Origin: Cellulomonas sp. JZ18
GTDB lineage: Bacteria > Actinomycetota > Actinomycetes > Actinomycetales > Cellulomonadaceae
DNA length: 64,000 nucleotides
Direction: 5' to 3'
NCBI RefSeq assembly: GCF_009720485.1
Contig: NZ_CP045245.1
Span: 1,674,001 to 1,738,000, forward strand
Shown: positions 8,534 through 18,029 of the stretch, piece by piece
Layout: every line of letters begins with the position of its first letter
How positions within the stretch are numbered: the first letter of the stretch is position 1
The notes under the pieces: generated by a model
What the model was told of the DNA's origin: nothing
Databases searched by the model: none
What the model saw: only the letters and a program-made list of their open reading frames with translations
Program-made: the position numbers and the translations under genes

Positions 8534-9061
8534 TCAGGGGATGGCCGGGCGAACGGTGCCGCCCAGGGTCATCGTCCGGGTGCCCTCGCGGTCGAGGACG
8601 CCGACGACGAGCAGCTCGGCACCCGCGGACCGCGTGAAGGTGACCTGGGCCGCGAGCCCCGGCTCGGGTGCGGCCGGTGCGGCCTCGCTGAACCCGGCGG
8701 CGAGCAGCGGAGCGCGCACCGCCTCGAGCAGGGCCTGCGGGTCCTGCTGCGTGCGGACGTTGAGGCTGATGTCGAGCGTGCCGTCGGCGCCCGGGACCGC
8801 CGAGGAGACGAGCACCTCGGCGCCCTCCGGCACCGGGACGAGGTCGGCGGGGAAGCCGTCGGCCAGGCGGCCCACCGCGCTGTGTCCCGCGATCTCGTCG
8901 GTGAGCAGGCTCTCCGACGGCGTGGGCGACGCGCTCGGCGCGGGGCTCCCGGTGACCGTGGGGGCGGGCGACGGGTCGGGGCCGCACGCCACGAGGAGAC
9001 CGGCCGCCACGAGGGGGACGACGCCCGCGCGGAGCGCGGGCCGGGACGTCGGGAGCGGCAC
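8534..9061 (-). CDS. Small lipoprotein of unknown function
   Basis: A 175-residue protein with a short basic start, a hydrophobic segment and a lipobox LVAC near residue 26, so it is probably lipid-anchored on the outer membrane face. A Pro/Ser/Thr-rich spacer follows, then a compact domain of about 120 residues with alternating hydrophobic strands and no motif I recognise. The GTG at 9061 is chosen because TAACCT lies 7 nt upstream. A longer reading from 9097 would put a charged stretch and this promoter inside the coding region. It sits just upstream of idsA on the same strand but has its own promoter and no clear functional link. Confidence 0.72.
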   Translation of the reverse strand: MPLPTSRPALRAGVVPLVAAGLLVACGPDPSPAPTVTGSPAPSASPTPSESLLTDEIAGHSAVGRLADGFPADLVPVPEGAEVLVSSAVPGADGTLDISLNVRTQQDPQALLEAVRAPLLAAGFSEAAPAAPEPGLAAQVTFTRSAGAELLVVGVLDREGTRTMTLGGTVRPAIP

Positions 9062-9068
9062 GGCGCAC

Positions 9069-9074
9069 AGGTTA
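9069..9074 (-). promoter_or_regulatory. -10 box TAACCT, leaderless start at 9061
   Basis: TAACCT on the minus strand is 7 nt before the GTG of the lipoprotein gene. No ribosome site is present. Confidence 0.55.
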
Positions 9075-9177
9075 GCGGGGACGCGCGAACCGACCACACC
9101 CCACGGTGCCGGGGCCGACGACCCACAGGAAGCCCCGGACGCCCCCGCGACGGCGCCGCCTGCGGTGCGCTGACGTC

Positions 9178-10344
9178 ATGGACCACCTCACGCTCCGGCT
9201 CGACGACCCGCGCGAGCTCCTCGCCTACGTCCCCCACCGCCTCGGGTTCCGCCCGCACGAGAGCGCCGTCGCCGTGGCCCTTCGGGGCCCGCGCGGACGC
9301 GTCGGTCTGGTGGTGCGCGTCGACCTCGACGACCTCGCGCACCCGACCCACGGACCGCAGGTCGCCCGCGCGCTCGCCGGGCACCTGGACCGGGACGGCG
9401 CGACCCGCGTCCTGCTCGTCGCGTACACGGAGCGGGACGCGGGGGAGCGGCTGGCGCGGGAGGGGGCCGCGCACCTCGCCGAGGCGTGCGACGTGCCCGT
9501 CGGGCCGCTGGAGGCGCTCCTCGTGTCCGCGGGCGCGTACCGCTGCCTGGCGTGCCCGCCCGGCTGCTGCCCGCCCGGGGGCAGGCCGCTGGACGACCTG
9601 CGCAGCACGCGGGTCGGGGCCGAGATGGTGCTGGCCGGCTCCGTCGTGGTGGACCGCCGCGAGGACCTGGCGCGCATCCCGTCGGCCCCCGCCGAGGCAC
9701 GCAGGTCCGTGGCACGAGCCCGTGGTCGCTGGGACGCGGCCCGGCTGCGTGCTGCGGCGGACGGTGACGACGCGGTGGCTGCGTGGCGCCTCGCGTCGCT
9801 GCGCGCCTGGCGCGAGGAGGTCGGGGACGCGGTCGCTCGTCCCGCACCGGCGGTGGGCGTCCGGGGGACCGCCACGGACGCGCGAGGGCCGGGCGGCCGC
9901 ACGACCTTCAGCAGGCTGGGGCGCGTCGAGGCGGGGCTTCGTGACCGTCGGGTGCGCGACGCGGTGCTCGTCACGCTCGTACCCGGGACGGGACGCCTGC
10001 CGGAGCGCTCGCTCGCGGCCCCGCAGGTGCGCGCCGCGGACGACCGCCTCCTCGGGGACGCCATGGCGCGCGTCGTCGACCCGGACGTCGGCGTCGCGCC
10101 CCCGCCGTCGGCGCGGCGGCACGAGGTGGTCCTCGAGCAGGTGGTCGCCCACGGCCGAGCGGGCGGGCAGCCGCCCGCTCTGACGCTGCTCGGGCTCCTG
10201 GCGTGGTGGCGGGGGGACGGCGCGCGTGCGTCGCTGCTGCTCGACCGCGCGCTCGCCGGGGACGGCGAGTACCGGCTCGCGCTGCTCCTGGCGCGCACGC
10301 TGGAGGCCGGTCTGCCGCCGGGCTGGGTCCGCCGGGAGGGCTGA
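9178..10344 (+). CDS. DUF4192 family protein
   Basis: A 388-residue cytosolic protein that matches the actinobacterial DUF4192 family from its first residues: LRLDDPRELLAYVPHRLGF, then repeated Val-rich strands such as VGLVVRVDLDD. A Cys cluster (CLACPPGCCPPGG, about residues 124-136) could bind metal, although this is only inference. The C-terminal third has helical repeats (LLGLLAWWRGDGARASLLLDRAL) resembling a TPR-like segment. Members often lie near the major sigma-factor gene, as here. The ATG at 9178 fits the family N-terminus; a longer reading to 9106 is Arg/Pro rich and unlikely. Function is unknown. Confidence 0.85.
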   Translation: MDHLTLRLDDPRELLAYVPHRLGFRPHESAVAVALRGPRGRVGLVVRVDLDDLAHPTHGPQVARALAGHLDRDGATRVLLVAYTERDAGERLAREGAAHLAEACDVPVGPLEALLVSAGAYRCLACPPGCCPPGGRPLDDLRSTRVGAEMVLAGSVVVDRREDLARIPSAPAEARRSVARARGRWDAARLRAAADGDDAVAAWRLASLRAWREEVGDAVARPAPAVGVRGTATDARGPGGRTTFSRLGRVEAGLRDRRVRDAVLVTLVPGTGRLPERSLAAPQVRAADDRLLGDAMARVVDPDVGVAPPPSARRHEVVLEQVVAHGRAGGQPPALTLLGLLAWWRGDGARASLLLDRALAGDGEYRLALLLARTLEAGLPPGWVRREG

Positions 10345-10380
10345 CCGTCCCCGCCGGTCGTGGCCGGGCCGCCGCTCCGG

Positions 10381-10386
10381 TAGCCT
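10381..10386 (+). promoter_or_regulatory. -10 box TAGCCT upstream of the universal stress protein gene
   Basis: TAGCCT lies 40 nt before the ATG at 10427, giving a leader of about 34 nt that contains the AGGGAGGG ribosome site. Confidence 0.45.
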
Positions 10387-10426
10387 CGCGCCCGAGGCCA
10401 GCGTGGTCCGTGAGGGAGGGTGCGGT

Positions 10427-10822
10427 ATGGGGATCGTGGTCGGCTACCTGGCGACCCCGGAGGGGCGTGCAGCGCTCGATGCGGCGGTCGACGAGGCGCG
10501 GCTGCGCTCCACACCGGTCGTCGTGGTCGCGAGCGTCCGTCTCGACGAGGGGCCGGAGCGGCGCACCGAGACGGAGGAGGCCCTCGCGGGCGTCCAGCGG
10601 GAGCTGACGGGCCTGGGTGTCGCGCACGAGGTGCGGCTGCTCACCGGCGGTGACGTCGCCGACGACCTCATCACGACCGCCGAGGAGGTCGGCGCGCAGC
10701 TGGTCGTGCTCGGTCTGCGTCGTCGCAGCCCGGTCGGCAAGCTCATCCTCGGGGCGAACGCCCAGCGGGTGCTCTTCGACGCGCCCTGCCCCGTGCTCAC
10801 GGTCAAGCCCGCCGCACGCTGA
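10427..10822 (+). CDS. Universal stress protein (UspA family)
   Basis: A single-domain, 131-residue UspA fold. The N-terminal strand [20 protein letters not shown] and the C-terminal block [20 protein letters not shown] followed by CPVLTV are typical; the latter forms the ATP-binding loop. Such proteins are small cytosolic dimers induced by starvation, hypoxia or oxidative stress. AGGGAGGG precedes the ATG by about 6 nt. The gene is monocistronic, between the DUF4192 gene and rpoD. Confidence 0.9.
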   Translation: MGIVVGYLATPEGRAALDAAVDEARLRSTPVVVVASVRLDEGPERRTETEEALAGVQRELTGLGVAHEVRLLTGGDVADDLITTAEEVGAQLVVLGLRRRSPVGKLILGANAQRVLFDAPCPVLTVKPAAR

Positions 10823-10941
10823 GACGGTCGCCGCCGGGAATCATCCGGGTGCCGGGCGCGTTGTCACACCTGAAACCCTCGACCCCCGGTGCGTCCCCGC
10901 GCGCCGCGCGGCGCCGCGCTCTGCGCCCGGCCGGTCGTCGG

Positions 10942-10947
10942 TACAAT
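10942..10947 (+). promoter_or_regulatory. rpoD promoter -10 box (TACAAT)
   Basis: TACAAT is one of the best -10 hexamers in the window. It lies 69 nt before the rpoD start and gives a leader of about 60 nt. I see no convincing -35 at 17-18 nt. Confidence 0.6.
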
Positions 10948-11015
10948 ATCCGTCTGACTTCCGATCCTGCGGGCCCTCTCCCGGATCCGGTCGCCGTGCT
11001 GACGAAAGGTCCTTC

Positions 11016-12593
11016 GTGACGTCCCAGACCCCGCATCCCGCACTCCCGCGCGAGTTCCAGCACCCGGCGCTCCAGGAGCTGGTGAGGCGCGGGCACACCC
11101 ACGGCAGCGTCGACACCGACTCCGTGCGTGCCGCCTGCGAGGCCGCCGGCGTCGAGGGTGCCAAGCGCCTGCGCGCCGTCGTGCGCGGGCTCGGCACCGC
11201 CGGCGTGACGGTGAACGACCTCGGCTCGGCCGGTCGTGCGGTCGCCGCCACCAGCGCCAAGTCCCGCCCCGCCGCGCGTGCCTCGGTCGCCGAGGGGACG
11301 CGCACGGAGTCCGCGACGGCCACCGCGACCAAGCCGAAGACCACGAAGGCGGCGACGAAGCCGGCGACGAAGTCGACCGGCCCGAAGTCCGCCGCCGCGA
11401 AGACGGCGCCGACGAAGGCCGCACCGGCCGACGACGAGACGGCCGAGGACGTCGAGGACATCGACGACGCCGAGGTGCAGATCGACGAGGTCGAGGAGAT
11501 CGTCGACGTCGAGGCGACGGACGACGACGCGACCGAGTCGGACGACGACAGCGAGACCGAGACGAGCGAGGAGCCCGCCGAGGCGCGTCCGGCCGCCAAG
11601 GAGGAGACGAGCGAGGACATCGGCTTCGTCTACTCCGACGCGGACGACGACGACGCACCGGCGCAGCAGGTCGTCACGGCCGGTGCCACCGCCGACCCGG
11701 TCAAGGACTACCTCAAGCAGATCGGCAAGGTCGCGCTGCTCAACGCCGAGCAGGAGGTCGAGCTCGCCAAGCGCATCGAGGCCGGCCTGTTCGCCGAGGA
11801 GAAGCTCGCGAACAGCCCGAACATCGAGCCGAAGCTGCGGCGTGAGCTGCAGTGGATCGCGCAGGACGGGCGTCGTGCCAAGAACCACCTGCTCGAGGCG
11901 AACCTCCGGCTCGTCGTCTCCCTGGCCAAGCGCTACACCGGTCGCGGCATGCTCTTCCTGGACCTGATCCAGGAGGGCAACCTCGGTCTGATCCGTGCGG
12001 TCGAGAAGTTCGACTACACCAAGGGCTACAAGTTCTCGACGTACGCCACGTGGTGGATCCGGCAGGCCATCACGCGCGCCATGGCGGACCAGGCCCGGAC
12101 CATCCGCATCCCGGTGCACATGGTCGAGGTCATCAACAAGCTCGCCCGCGTGCAGCGCCAGATGCTCCAGGACCTGGGCCGCGAGCCCACGCCGGAGGAG
12201 CTGGCCAAGGAGCTGGACATGACGCCCGAGAAGGTCGTCGAGGTCCAGAAGTACGGCCGCGAGCCCATCTCGCTGCACACCCCGCTCGGCGAGGACGGCG
12301 ACAGCGAGTTCGGCGACCTCATCGAGGACTCGGAGGCCGTCGTCCCGGCGGACGCGGTCAGCTTCACGCTGCTGCAGGAGCAGCTGCACCAGGTCCTCGA
12401 CACGCTCTCGGAGCGCGAGGCCGGCGTCGTCTCGATGCGCTTCGGCCTGACGGACGGTCAGCCGAAGACCCTCGACGAGATCGGCAAGGTCTACGGCGTC
12501 ACGCGTGAGCGCATCCGCCAGATCGAGTCGAAGACGATGTCGAAGCTGCGGCACCCGTCGCGCTCGCAGGTGCTGCGCGACTACCTCGACTGA
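11016..12593 (+). CDS. rpoD: Primary RNA polymerase sigma factor RpoD/SigA
   Basis: Directs RNA polymerase to housekeeping promoters. The 525-residue protein has a Lys/Ala-rich then Asp/Glu-rich N-terminal arm of about 225 residues (region 1.1-like, typical of actinobacterial HrdB/SigA). Region 1.2 begins [17 protein letters not shown]. Region 2 holds [18 protein letters not shown], which melts the -10. Region 4.2 has [20 protein letters not shown] for -35 contact. The GTG start follows a GAAAGG ribosome site by 6 nt. A hairpin terminator lies just downstream, so the gene stands alone. Confidence 0.98.
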   Translation: MTSQTPHPALPREFQHPALQELVRRGHTHGSVDTDSVRAACEAAGVEGAKRLRAVVRGLGTAGVTVNDLGSAGRAVAATSAKSRPAARASVAEGTRTESATATATKPKTTKAATKPATKSTGPKSAAAKTAPTKAAPADDETAEDVEDIDDAEVQIDEVEEIVDVEATDDDATESDDDSETETSEEPAEARPAAKEETSEDIGFVYSDADDDDAPAQQVVTAGATADPVKDYLKQIGKVALLNAEQEVELAKRIEAGLFAEEKLANSPNIEPKLRRELQWIAQDGRRAKNHLLEANLRLVVSLAKRYTGRGMLFLDLIQEGNLGLIRAVEKFDYTKGYKFSTYATWWIRQAITRAMADQARTIRIPVHMVEVINKLARVQRQMLQDLGREPTPEELAKELDMTPEKVVEVQKYGREPISLHTPLGEDGDSEFGDLIEDSEAVVPADAVSFTLLQEQLHQVLDTLSEREAGVVSMRFGLTDGQPKTLDEIGKVYGVTRERIRQIESKTMSKLRHPSRSQVLRDYLD

Positions 12594-12611
12594 GACCCCG
12601 CTCTCCCGACC

Positions 12612-12652
12612 ACGACGGCCCCGTCACCGCACTGCGGTGGCGGGGCCGTCGT
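12612..12652 (+). terminator. rpoD terminator
   Basis: A 19-bp stem (12612-12630 with 12634-12652) has one G-U pair and an ACT loop. It begins about 18 nt after the rpoD stop. Confidence 0.8.
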
Positions 12653-12738
12653 CGTCGGTGCGCCTGGTGGCGGCGCGGCCGAGCGCGGGCCGCGGCACCG
12701 CCGCGCGTCAGGGTGGGCGTCGCGAGCGCCGGGAAGAG

Positions 12739-12773
12739 CACGAGGGCCCGGACCAGTGGTCCGGGCCCTCGTG
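12739..12773 (-). terminator. Terminator downstream of the small zinc-ribbon gene
   Basis: A perfect 16-bp stem (12739-12754 with 12758-12773) with an AGT loop lies 30 nt past the stop of the minus-strand gene. Confidence 0.75.
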
Positions 12774-12802
12774 GGGTCGGTGGTGCGCCGTGGCGCTCGG
12801 GC

Positions 12803-13033
12803 TCAGGACAGAGCCTTCGCCCCCGAGCCGTACTCGGCGTGGAGGCGGTCGGTCTCGTCCTGCACATGCGTCGCGACGGCCGCGAACTTCGGTGCGTGCT
12901 CGCGCGCGTGGTGCGCGCAGAACAGCAGCTCGCCGACCGGGAGCACGACGCGGACGTACGCCTGCGCGCCGCAGCGGTCGCAGCGGTCGGCAGCCGTCAG
13001 CGGGGCCGTGTTGTCGATGGTCGTCCCTGTCAC
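12803..13033 (-). CDS. Small Cys-rich conserved actinobacterial protein (DUF7455-like)
   Basis: A 76-residue protein starting MTGTTIDNTAPLTAADRCDR. The pair C-x2-C (DRCDRCGAQ) and a later FCAHHAREH give three Cys and several His residues, so it probably binds one zinc ion. It is common next to the major sigma-factor gene in actinobacteria, which fits the position between rpoD and parE. Role unknown. The GTG at 13033 matches the conserved N-terminus; an ATG-type extension to 13102 adds a divergent, Pro-rich stretch and would run into the shared promoter region. Confidence 0.78.
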   Translation of the reverse strand: MTGTTIDNTAPLTAADRCDRCGAQAYVRVVLPVGELLFCAHHAREHAPKFAAVATHVQDETDRLHAEYGSGAKALS

Positions 13034-13203
13034 GTCTCCATACAACCATCGGGATCGCGGAAGCATGTCGCCAGGAGGGGGAGGTTCGCTCTCTGCGTAC
13101 AAGATCGTGACCGGACGTCACCCGATCGTGACCTGTGCCACGTCCGGCGCGTACCCGTGCGGCGCAGCGGCATGGCGCCGCGGGTCCTGTCGGCGGGCAC
13201 GGC

Positions 13204-13209
13204 TACCAT
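13204..13209 (+). promoter_or_regulatory. -10 box TACCAT, leaderless start of parE
   Basis: TACCAT is 6 nt before the GTG at 13216. No ribosome site is visible. Confidence 0.6.
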
Positions 13210-13215
13210 CGCCGC

Positions 13216-15342
13216 GTGACGACGACCTCCTCGACCCCCGGCTACACCGCTCGGCACCTGTCGGTGCTCGAGGGGCTGGAGGCGGTCCGCAAGCGCCCCG
13301 GCATGTACATCGGCACGACCGACAGCCGCGGGCTCATGCACTGCCTCTGGGAGATCATCGACAACTCCGTCGACGAGGCGCTGGGCGGCCACGGCGACCG
13401 CATCGAGATCGTGCTGCACGCCGACCAGTCCGTCGAGGTGCGGGACAACGGGCGCGGCATCCCCGTGGACGTCGAGCCCAAGACCGGTCTCACGGGCGTC
13501 GAGGTCGTGTTCACCAAGCTCCACGCGGGCGGCAAGTTCGGTGGCGGCTCGTACGCCGCGTCGGGCGGTCTGCACGGCGTCGGCGCCTCCGTCGTGAACG
13601 CGCTGTCGGCACGCCTCGACGTCGAGGTCGACCGGCACGGCCGCACGCACCGCATGAGCTTCCACCGCGGCGAGCCGGGCGTGTTCGACGACAGCGCGGG
13701 CGTCAGCCCCGACTCGCCGTTCGAGCCGTTCGTCTCCGGCTCGGAGCTCGCCGTCGTCGGCAAGGTGGCGAAGGCGCGGACGGGCACGCGCGTGCGCTAC
13801 TGGGCCGACCGGCAGATCTTCCTGCCGTCCGCGGTGTTCTCGTACGACGAGCTCGTGACGCGGGCGCGCCAGACGAGCTTCCTCGTGCCCGGCCTCGCGC
13901 TGACCGTGCGCGACGAGCGGGGGATCCCGGGCACCCCCGGCAAGCACGGGCCGCACGAGGAGACGTTCCTGCACGAGGGCGGCGTCGTCGACTTCGTCGA
14001 CCACCTCGCGCCCGACGCGCCCGTGACCGACGTCTGGCACCTGACCGGCGCGGGAACCTTCACCGAGACGGTGCCGGTGCTCGACGACCGCGGCCACATG
14101 ACGCCGCAGGAGGTCGCGCGCACGTGCGAGGTGGACGTCGCGCTGCGCTGGGGCACCGGGTACGGCACCGAGGTCCGCAGCTTCGTCAACATCATCGCGA
14201 CGCCCAAGGGCGGCACCCACCTCGCGGGGTTCGAGGCCGCGCTGCTCAAGACGCTGCGCGCCCAGGTCACGGCGAACGCCCGGCGCCTGAAGGTCTCGTC
14301 GAAGGACTCCTCGGAGCGCATCGAGAAGGAGGACGTGCTCGCCGGCCTCACCGCCGTCGTGACCGTCCGTCTCGCCGAGCCGCAGTTCGAGGGGCAGACC
14401 AAGGAGGTGCTGGGCACCGCGCCGGTGCGCGGCATCGTGGCCCGGGTCGTCGAGCAGCAGCTCACGGAGCTGCTGACGTCCGCGAAGCGCGAGCACAAGG
14501 CGCACGCCGCGGCGCTCCTCGACAAGGTGGTCGGCGAGATGCGGGCGCGGATCTCCGCGCGCAAGCAGAAGGAGATCTCCCGCCGCAAGACCGCGCTCGA
14601 GTCCTCGTCGCTGCCGGCGAAGCTGGCCGACTGCCGCATCGACGACGTGGAGCGCAGCGAGCTGTTCATCGTCGAGGGCGACAGCGCGCTGGGCACCGCC
14701 AAGCTGGCGCGCAGCTCGGACTACCAGGCCCTCCTGCCGATCCGCGGCAAGATCCTCAACGTCCAGAAGGCGTCCGTGGGCGACATGCTCAAGAACGCCG
14801 AGTGCGCCGCGATCATCCAGGTCATCGGCGCCGGTTCGGGGCGCACGTTCGACCTCGAGGCCGCGCGGTACGGCAAGGTCGTCCTGATGACCGACGCCGA
14901 CGTCGACGGCGCCCACATCCGCACCCTGCTGCTCACGCTGTTCTTCCGGTACATGCGTCCGCTCGTCGAGGCCGGGCGCGTGTTCGCGGCCGTGCCGCCG
15001 CTGCACCGCATCGAGATCATCGGCGCGGGCTCGCGGAAGAACGAGTACGTCTACACGTACTCCGAGGCGGAGCTCGCGGCGACGCTGAAGAAGCTCGACC
15101 GGTCGGGCCGCCGGTACAAGGACGACATCCAGCGCTACAAGGGGCTCGGCGAGATGGACGCCGACCAGCTCGCGGAGACGACGATGGACCCGCGGCACCG
15201 GACGCTGCGGCGTGTGACGGTCGAGGCGGCGCAGCGCGCCGAGGAGATCTTCGAGCTCCTCATGGGCTCGGACGTCGCGCCGCGCAAGGACTTCATCGTC
15301 GCGGGCGCGCACGCGCTCGACCGGTCGCGCATCGACGCCTGA
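13216..15342 (+). CDS. parE: Type IIA topoisomerase subunit B (ParE / second GyrB)
   Basis: ATPase subunit of topoisomerase IV, which decatenates replicated chromosomes. The 708-residue protein opens with the GHKL ATPase: EIIDNSVDEALGG, DNGRGIPV and GGLHGVGASVVNALS. The TOPRIM part has EGDSALGTAK (near residue 487) and DADVDGAHI (near 559). The C-terminus has the conserved QRYKGLGEMDADQL. In Streptomyces the parE paralogue also lies beside hrdB, so ParE is preferred over GyrB. No A subunit gene is found in this window. The GTG at 13216 lacks a ribosome site but has a -10 box 6 nt upstream. Confidence 0.93.
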   Translation: MTTTSSTPGYTARHLSVLEGLEAVRKRPGMYIGTTDSRGLMHCLWEIIDNSVDEALGGHGDRIEIVLHADQSVEVRDNGRGIPVDVEPKTGLTGVEVVFTKLHAGGKFGGGSYAASGGLHGVGASVVNALSARLDVEVDRHGRTHRMSFHRGEPGVFDDSAGVSPDSPFEPFVSGSELAVVGKVAKARTGTRVRYWADRQIFLPSAVFSYDELVTRARQTSFLVPGLALTVRDERGIPGTPGKHGPHEETFLHEGGVVDFVDHLAPDAPVTDVWHLTGAGTFTETVPVLDDRGHMTPQEVARTCEVDVALRWGTGYGTEVRSFVNIIATPKGGTHLAGFEAALLKTLRAQVTANARRLKVSSKDSSERIEKEDVLAGLTAVVTVRLAEPQFEGQTKEVLGTAPVRGIVARVVEQQLTELLTSAKREHKAHAAALLDKVVGEMRARISARKQKEISRRKTALESSSLPAKLADCRIDDVERSELFIVEGDSALGTAKLARSSDYQALLPIRGKILNVQKASVGDMLKNAECAAIIQVIGAGSGRTFDLEAARYGKVVLMTDADVDGAHIRTLLLTLFFRYMRPLVEAGRVFAAVPPLHRIEIIGAGSRKNEYVYTYSEAELAATLKKLDRSGRRYKDDIQRYKGLGEMDADQLAETTMDPRHRTLRRVTVEAAQRAEEIFELLMGSDVAPRKDFIVAGAHALDRSRIDA

Positions 15343-15400
15343 GCGCGCGCCGCCGCAAATGCGCTGGCGGCGGCGCCCGGCGTCGCGCGACCCTGGGCGG

Positions 15401-16513
15401 ATGACCGACACCGCCGACGCCACGCGCGCCCCCGCCGGCACGGACGCCGACGTCACGACGTCCCGCCCCGACGAGATCGACGGGGCCGCCGCGCCCCCGC
15501 GACTCCCGCTCGCACAGCGCGTCGCGGCCCCGGACGTCGCGCCGCTGCCCCCGGCCGCGCTCGGCCTGACGTGGCGCCCGCTGACCGTCGCCGACGCGGA
15601 GGAGCTCGCCCGGCTCGTGCAGCTCGTCGAGGAGGCGGACGGCCAGCCGTTCCGCACGTCGGCGGAGGAGCTGGCCGAGGAGATGTCCGCGCAGTGGCGC
15701 GACCTGTCGCGCGACACGCTGGTCGGTGTCGACGCGGACGGCCAGATGCGCGCGTGGGCGCAGGTCGACTCCGCCCCGGGGGACTCCCGGGTCGTCCGGG
15801 CCTTCGTGTCCGGTGGCGTCCACCCGCTGTGGCGCGGCCGCGGCGTCGGGCGCGCTCTCGTCGCCTGGCTCGACGGCCGCGCACGCCAGGTCCTGGCCGC
15901 GTCGGGCAAGGAGCTGCCGGCGCGGATCGCCGCGTACCTCGAGGACACCGCACCCGGCTCCGCCCGGCTGTACCGTGCGGCCGGGTTCGCGCCCGTCCGG
16001 TACTACACCGAGATGCGCCGGTCGGTGCAGGGGGAGCTGCCGCCGGTGCCCGATGTCGCCGGGGTGCGCGTCGTGCCGTGGTCCGAGGCGCTCGACGACG
16101 CGGTGCGGCTCGCGCACAACGACGCGTTCGCCGACCACTGGGGGAGCGAGCCGCGCACCCCGGAGCAGTGGCAGCAGCACCGCGCGATGTTCGCCCCGGC
16201 GTGGTCCTTCGTCGCGCTCGACGACGACGGGGAGGTCGTCGGCTACACGCTGTCCGGGCGGTACGAGCAGGACTGGCCCGTCGCCGGCTACAGCTCCGGC
16301 TACACCGAGCTGCTCGGTGTGCGGCGCGCGTGGCGCGGACGCGGCATCGCGGTGGCGCTGCTCGCGACCGCGATGCAGGCGTACGCGGCCGACGGCGTGG
16401 AGTACGCCGAGCTCGGCGTCGACACCGCCAACCCGTCCGGTGCGCACGGCCTGTACGCCCGCCTCGGCTACGAGGTCGTGCACTCGTCGACGATGTACTC
16501 CATCGAGCTGTGA
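15401..16513 (+). CDS. Double-domain GNAT acetyltransferase
   Basis: A 370-residue protein with two tandem GNAT folds. The first has the acetyl-CoA loop WRGRGVGRALVAW (near residue 145-157) and the second has WRGRGIAVALLATAM (near 308-322). A Thr/Asp/Ala-rich disordered stretch of about 45 residues precedes domain 1. The layout resembles MshD, but the sequence is not specific enough to assign mycothiol synthase. The last step of that pathway is therefore only a possibility; mshC lies far downstream. The ribosome site is weak. It starts 58 nt after parE. Confidence 0.85.
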   Translation: MTDTADATRAPAGTDADVTTSRPDEIDGAAAPPRLPLAQRVAAPDVAPLPPAALGLTWRPLTVADAEELARLVQLVEEADGQPFRTSAEELAEEMSAQWRDLSRDTLVGVDADGQMRAWAQVDSAPGDSRVVRAFVSGGVHPLWRGRGVGRALVAWLDGRARQVLAASGKELPARIAAYLEDTAPGSARLYRAAGFAPVRYYTEMRRSVQGELPPVPDVAGVRVVPWSEALDDAVRLAHNDAFADHWGSEPRTPEQWQQHRAMFAPAWSFVALDDDGEVVGYTLSGRYEQDWPVAGYSSGYTELLGVRRAWRGRGIAVALLATAMQAYAADGVEYAELGVDTANPSGAHGLYARLGYEVVHSSTMYSIEL

Positions 16514-16572
16514 CGTCCGCGACGTGACGCACGCGCGCGCCCTGCCGTCCCCGGCGGGGCGCGCGCGGACGT

Positions 16573-16578
16573 TAGGGT
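16573..16578 (+). promoter_or_regulatory. -10 box TAGGGT, leaderless start at 16587
   Basis: TAGGGT is 8 nt before the ATG of the ABC ATPase gene. Confidence 0.55.
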
Positions 16579-16586
16579 CTGTGCAC

Positions 16587-17390
16587 ATGACCAGCGTGCT
16601 CGACCTGCAGGCCGTGACGATCCGCCGGGGGACGACGACGATCCTCGACGACCTGACGTGGCAGGTGCGCGAGGGCGAGCGCTGGGTGGTGCTGGGCCGC
16701 AACGGTGCGGGCAAGACCACGCTGCTGCAGGTCGCGTCGGGGCGCATGCACCCCACGCGCGGCACGGCCACGCTGCTGGGTCAGCGCCTGGGCGCGACGG
16801 ACGTGTTCGAGCTGCGGCCGCGCATCGGCCTGTCGAGCGCCGCGCTGGCCGACCGCATCCCGTCCGGCGAGACCGTGAAGGACGTCGTCCTCACCGCGGC
16901 CTACGGCGTGACGGGTCGCTGGCGGGAGGCGTACGAGGAGCTCGACGAGGCGCGGGCCAACGACCTGCTCGCGGCGTTCGGCGTCGCGCACCTCGCGGAG
17001 CGGTTCTTCGGCACGCTGTCCGAGGGCGAGCGCAAGCGCGTGCAGATCGCACGCTCGCTCATGAGCGACCCCGAGCTCCTGCTCCTCGACGAGCCGGCCG
17101 CGGGCCTCGACCTCGGTGGTCGCGAGGAGCTGGTCGCTGCGCTCGCCGAGCTCGCGCGCGACCCCCGCTCGCCGGCCCTCGTGCTGGTCACGCACCACGT
17201 CGAGGAGATCCCGCCCGGCTTCACGCACCTGCTGCTGCTGCGCGCGGGCCGTGTGCACGCGGCGGGGCCGATCGGCGAGGTGCTCACCGCCGAGAACCTG
17301 TCCGGCACGTTCGACGTGCCGCTGCGCCTCGAGCACGGTGACGGGCGGTGGGCGGCGCACGCGGCCCCGGGGGCCGGCACGGCGCGCTGA
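16587..17390 (+). CDS. Stand-alone ABC transporter ATP-binding protein
   Basis: A 267-residue single nucleotide-binding domain: Walker A GRNGAGKTT, signature LSEGERKRVQIARSL, Walker B LLLLDEPAAGLD and switch His in THHVEEIP. The signature with SEGE instead of SGGQ is common in the YlmA/ModF-like group of soluble ABC ATPases. No membrane subunit gene is nearby, so it may pair with a distant permease or act without one. The start is a leaderless ATG. The next gene has its own ribosome site and promoter. Confidence 0.88.
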   Translation: MTSVLDLQAVTIRRGTTTILDDLTWQVREGERWVVLGRNGAGKTTLLQVASGRMHPTRGTATLLGQRLGATDVFELRPRIGLSSAALADRIPSGETVKDVVLTAAYGVTGRWREAYEELDEARANDLLAAFGVAHLAERFFGTLSEGERKRVQIARSLMSDPELLLLDEPAAGLDLGGREELVAALAELARDPRSPALVLVTHHVEEIPPGFTHLLLLRAGRVHAAGPIGEVLTAENLSGTFDVPLRLEHGDGRWAAHAAPGAGTAR

Positions 17391-17440
17391 CGCCGCAGGT
17401 CCCCGCCGGCGTCCCCCAGGCCGCGCGGGCGTGCGCGTCC

Positions 17441-17446
17441 TACCAT
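17441..17446 (+). promoter_or_regulatory. -10 box TACCAT upstream of the nfeD-SPFH pair
   Basis: TACCAT lies 43 nt before the ATG at 17490 and would start an mRNA with a leader of about 37 nt carrying the ribosome site. Confidence 0.45.
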
Positions 17447-17489
17447 CGTGCTGGGGCCCGACGACGGGCCACCGGCCGGGGGTGACGGC

Positions 17490-17966
17490 ATGGGCTGGCT
17501 GTGGTGGGTCGGCACGGCGCTCCTGCTCGGGGTGCTGGAGATGGTCTCGCTCGACCTCGTGCTGGTGATGCTGGCCGGGGGTGCGCTCGCCGGGGCGCTC
17601 GCGTACGCGCTCGGCGCGCCGGTGGCCGTCCAGCTCCTCGTGGCCGCCGTCGCGGCCGTCGTCCTGCTCGTCACGCTGCGCCCGTGGCTCCTGCGGCACC
17701 TGCGGTCGCGGGTGGTGCTGCAGGAGACGAACGCGGCCGCACTGGTCGGGCGCCCCGCCGTCGTCGTCCTCGACGTCGACGGCGTGACCGGCCGCGTCAA
17801 GCTGGGGGGCGAGGTGTGGACCGCGCGCACCGTCGACGGCGCGAGCCTGCCCGCCGGGACCTCCGTCACGGTCGTCCGCATCGACGGGGCCACGGCCGTG
17901 GTCACCGCCGCGGCCTCCGCACCGCGCACCGACGGCCCCTCGGCCGCCGGTGCCGCTCCCGCCTGA
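17490..17966 (+). CDS. NfeD-family membrane protein
   Basis: A 158-residue short NfeD. Two or three membrane helices (about residues 2-70) are followed by the NfeD C-terminal OB fold of about 65 residues (LVGRPAVVVLDVDGVTGRVK, later GTSVTVVRIDGATAVV). The long NfeD protease domain is absent. NfeD proteins partner with SPFH/stomatin proteins in membrane microdomains, and an SPFH gene follows 63 nt downstream. GGGGGTGA serves as the ribosome site. Confidence 0.88.
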   Translation: MGWLWWVGTALLLGVLEMVSLDLVLVMLAGGALAGALAYALGAPVAVQLLVAAVAAVVLLVTLRPWLLRHLRSRVVLQETNAAALVGRPAVVVLDVDGVTGRVKLGGEVWTARTVDGASLPAGTSVTVVRIDGATAVVTAAASAPRTDGPSAAGAAPA

Positions 17967-18029
17967 CCAGGGGCCCGGGACCCGGGCCGTGCCCGCCGCC
18001 CGGCCGGGCGGCAGTCCGCGGAGGCCGCC

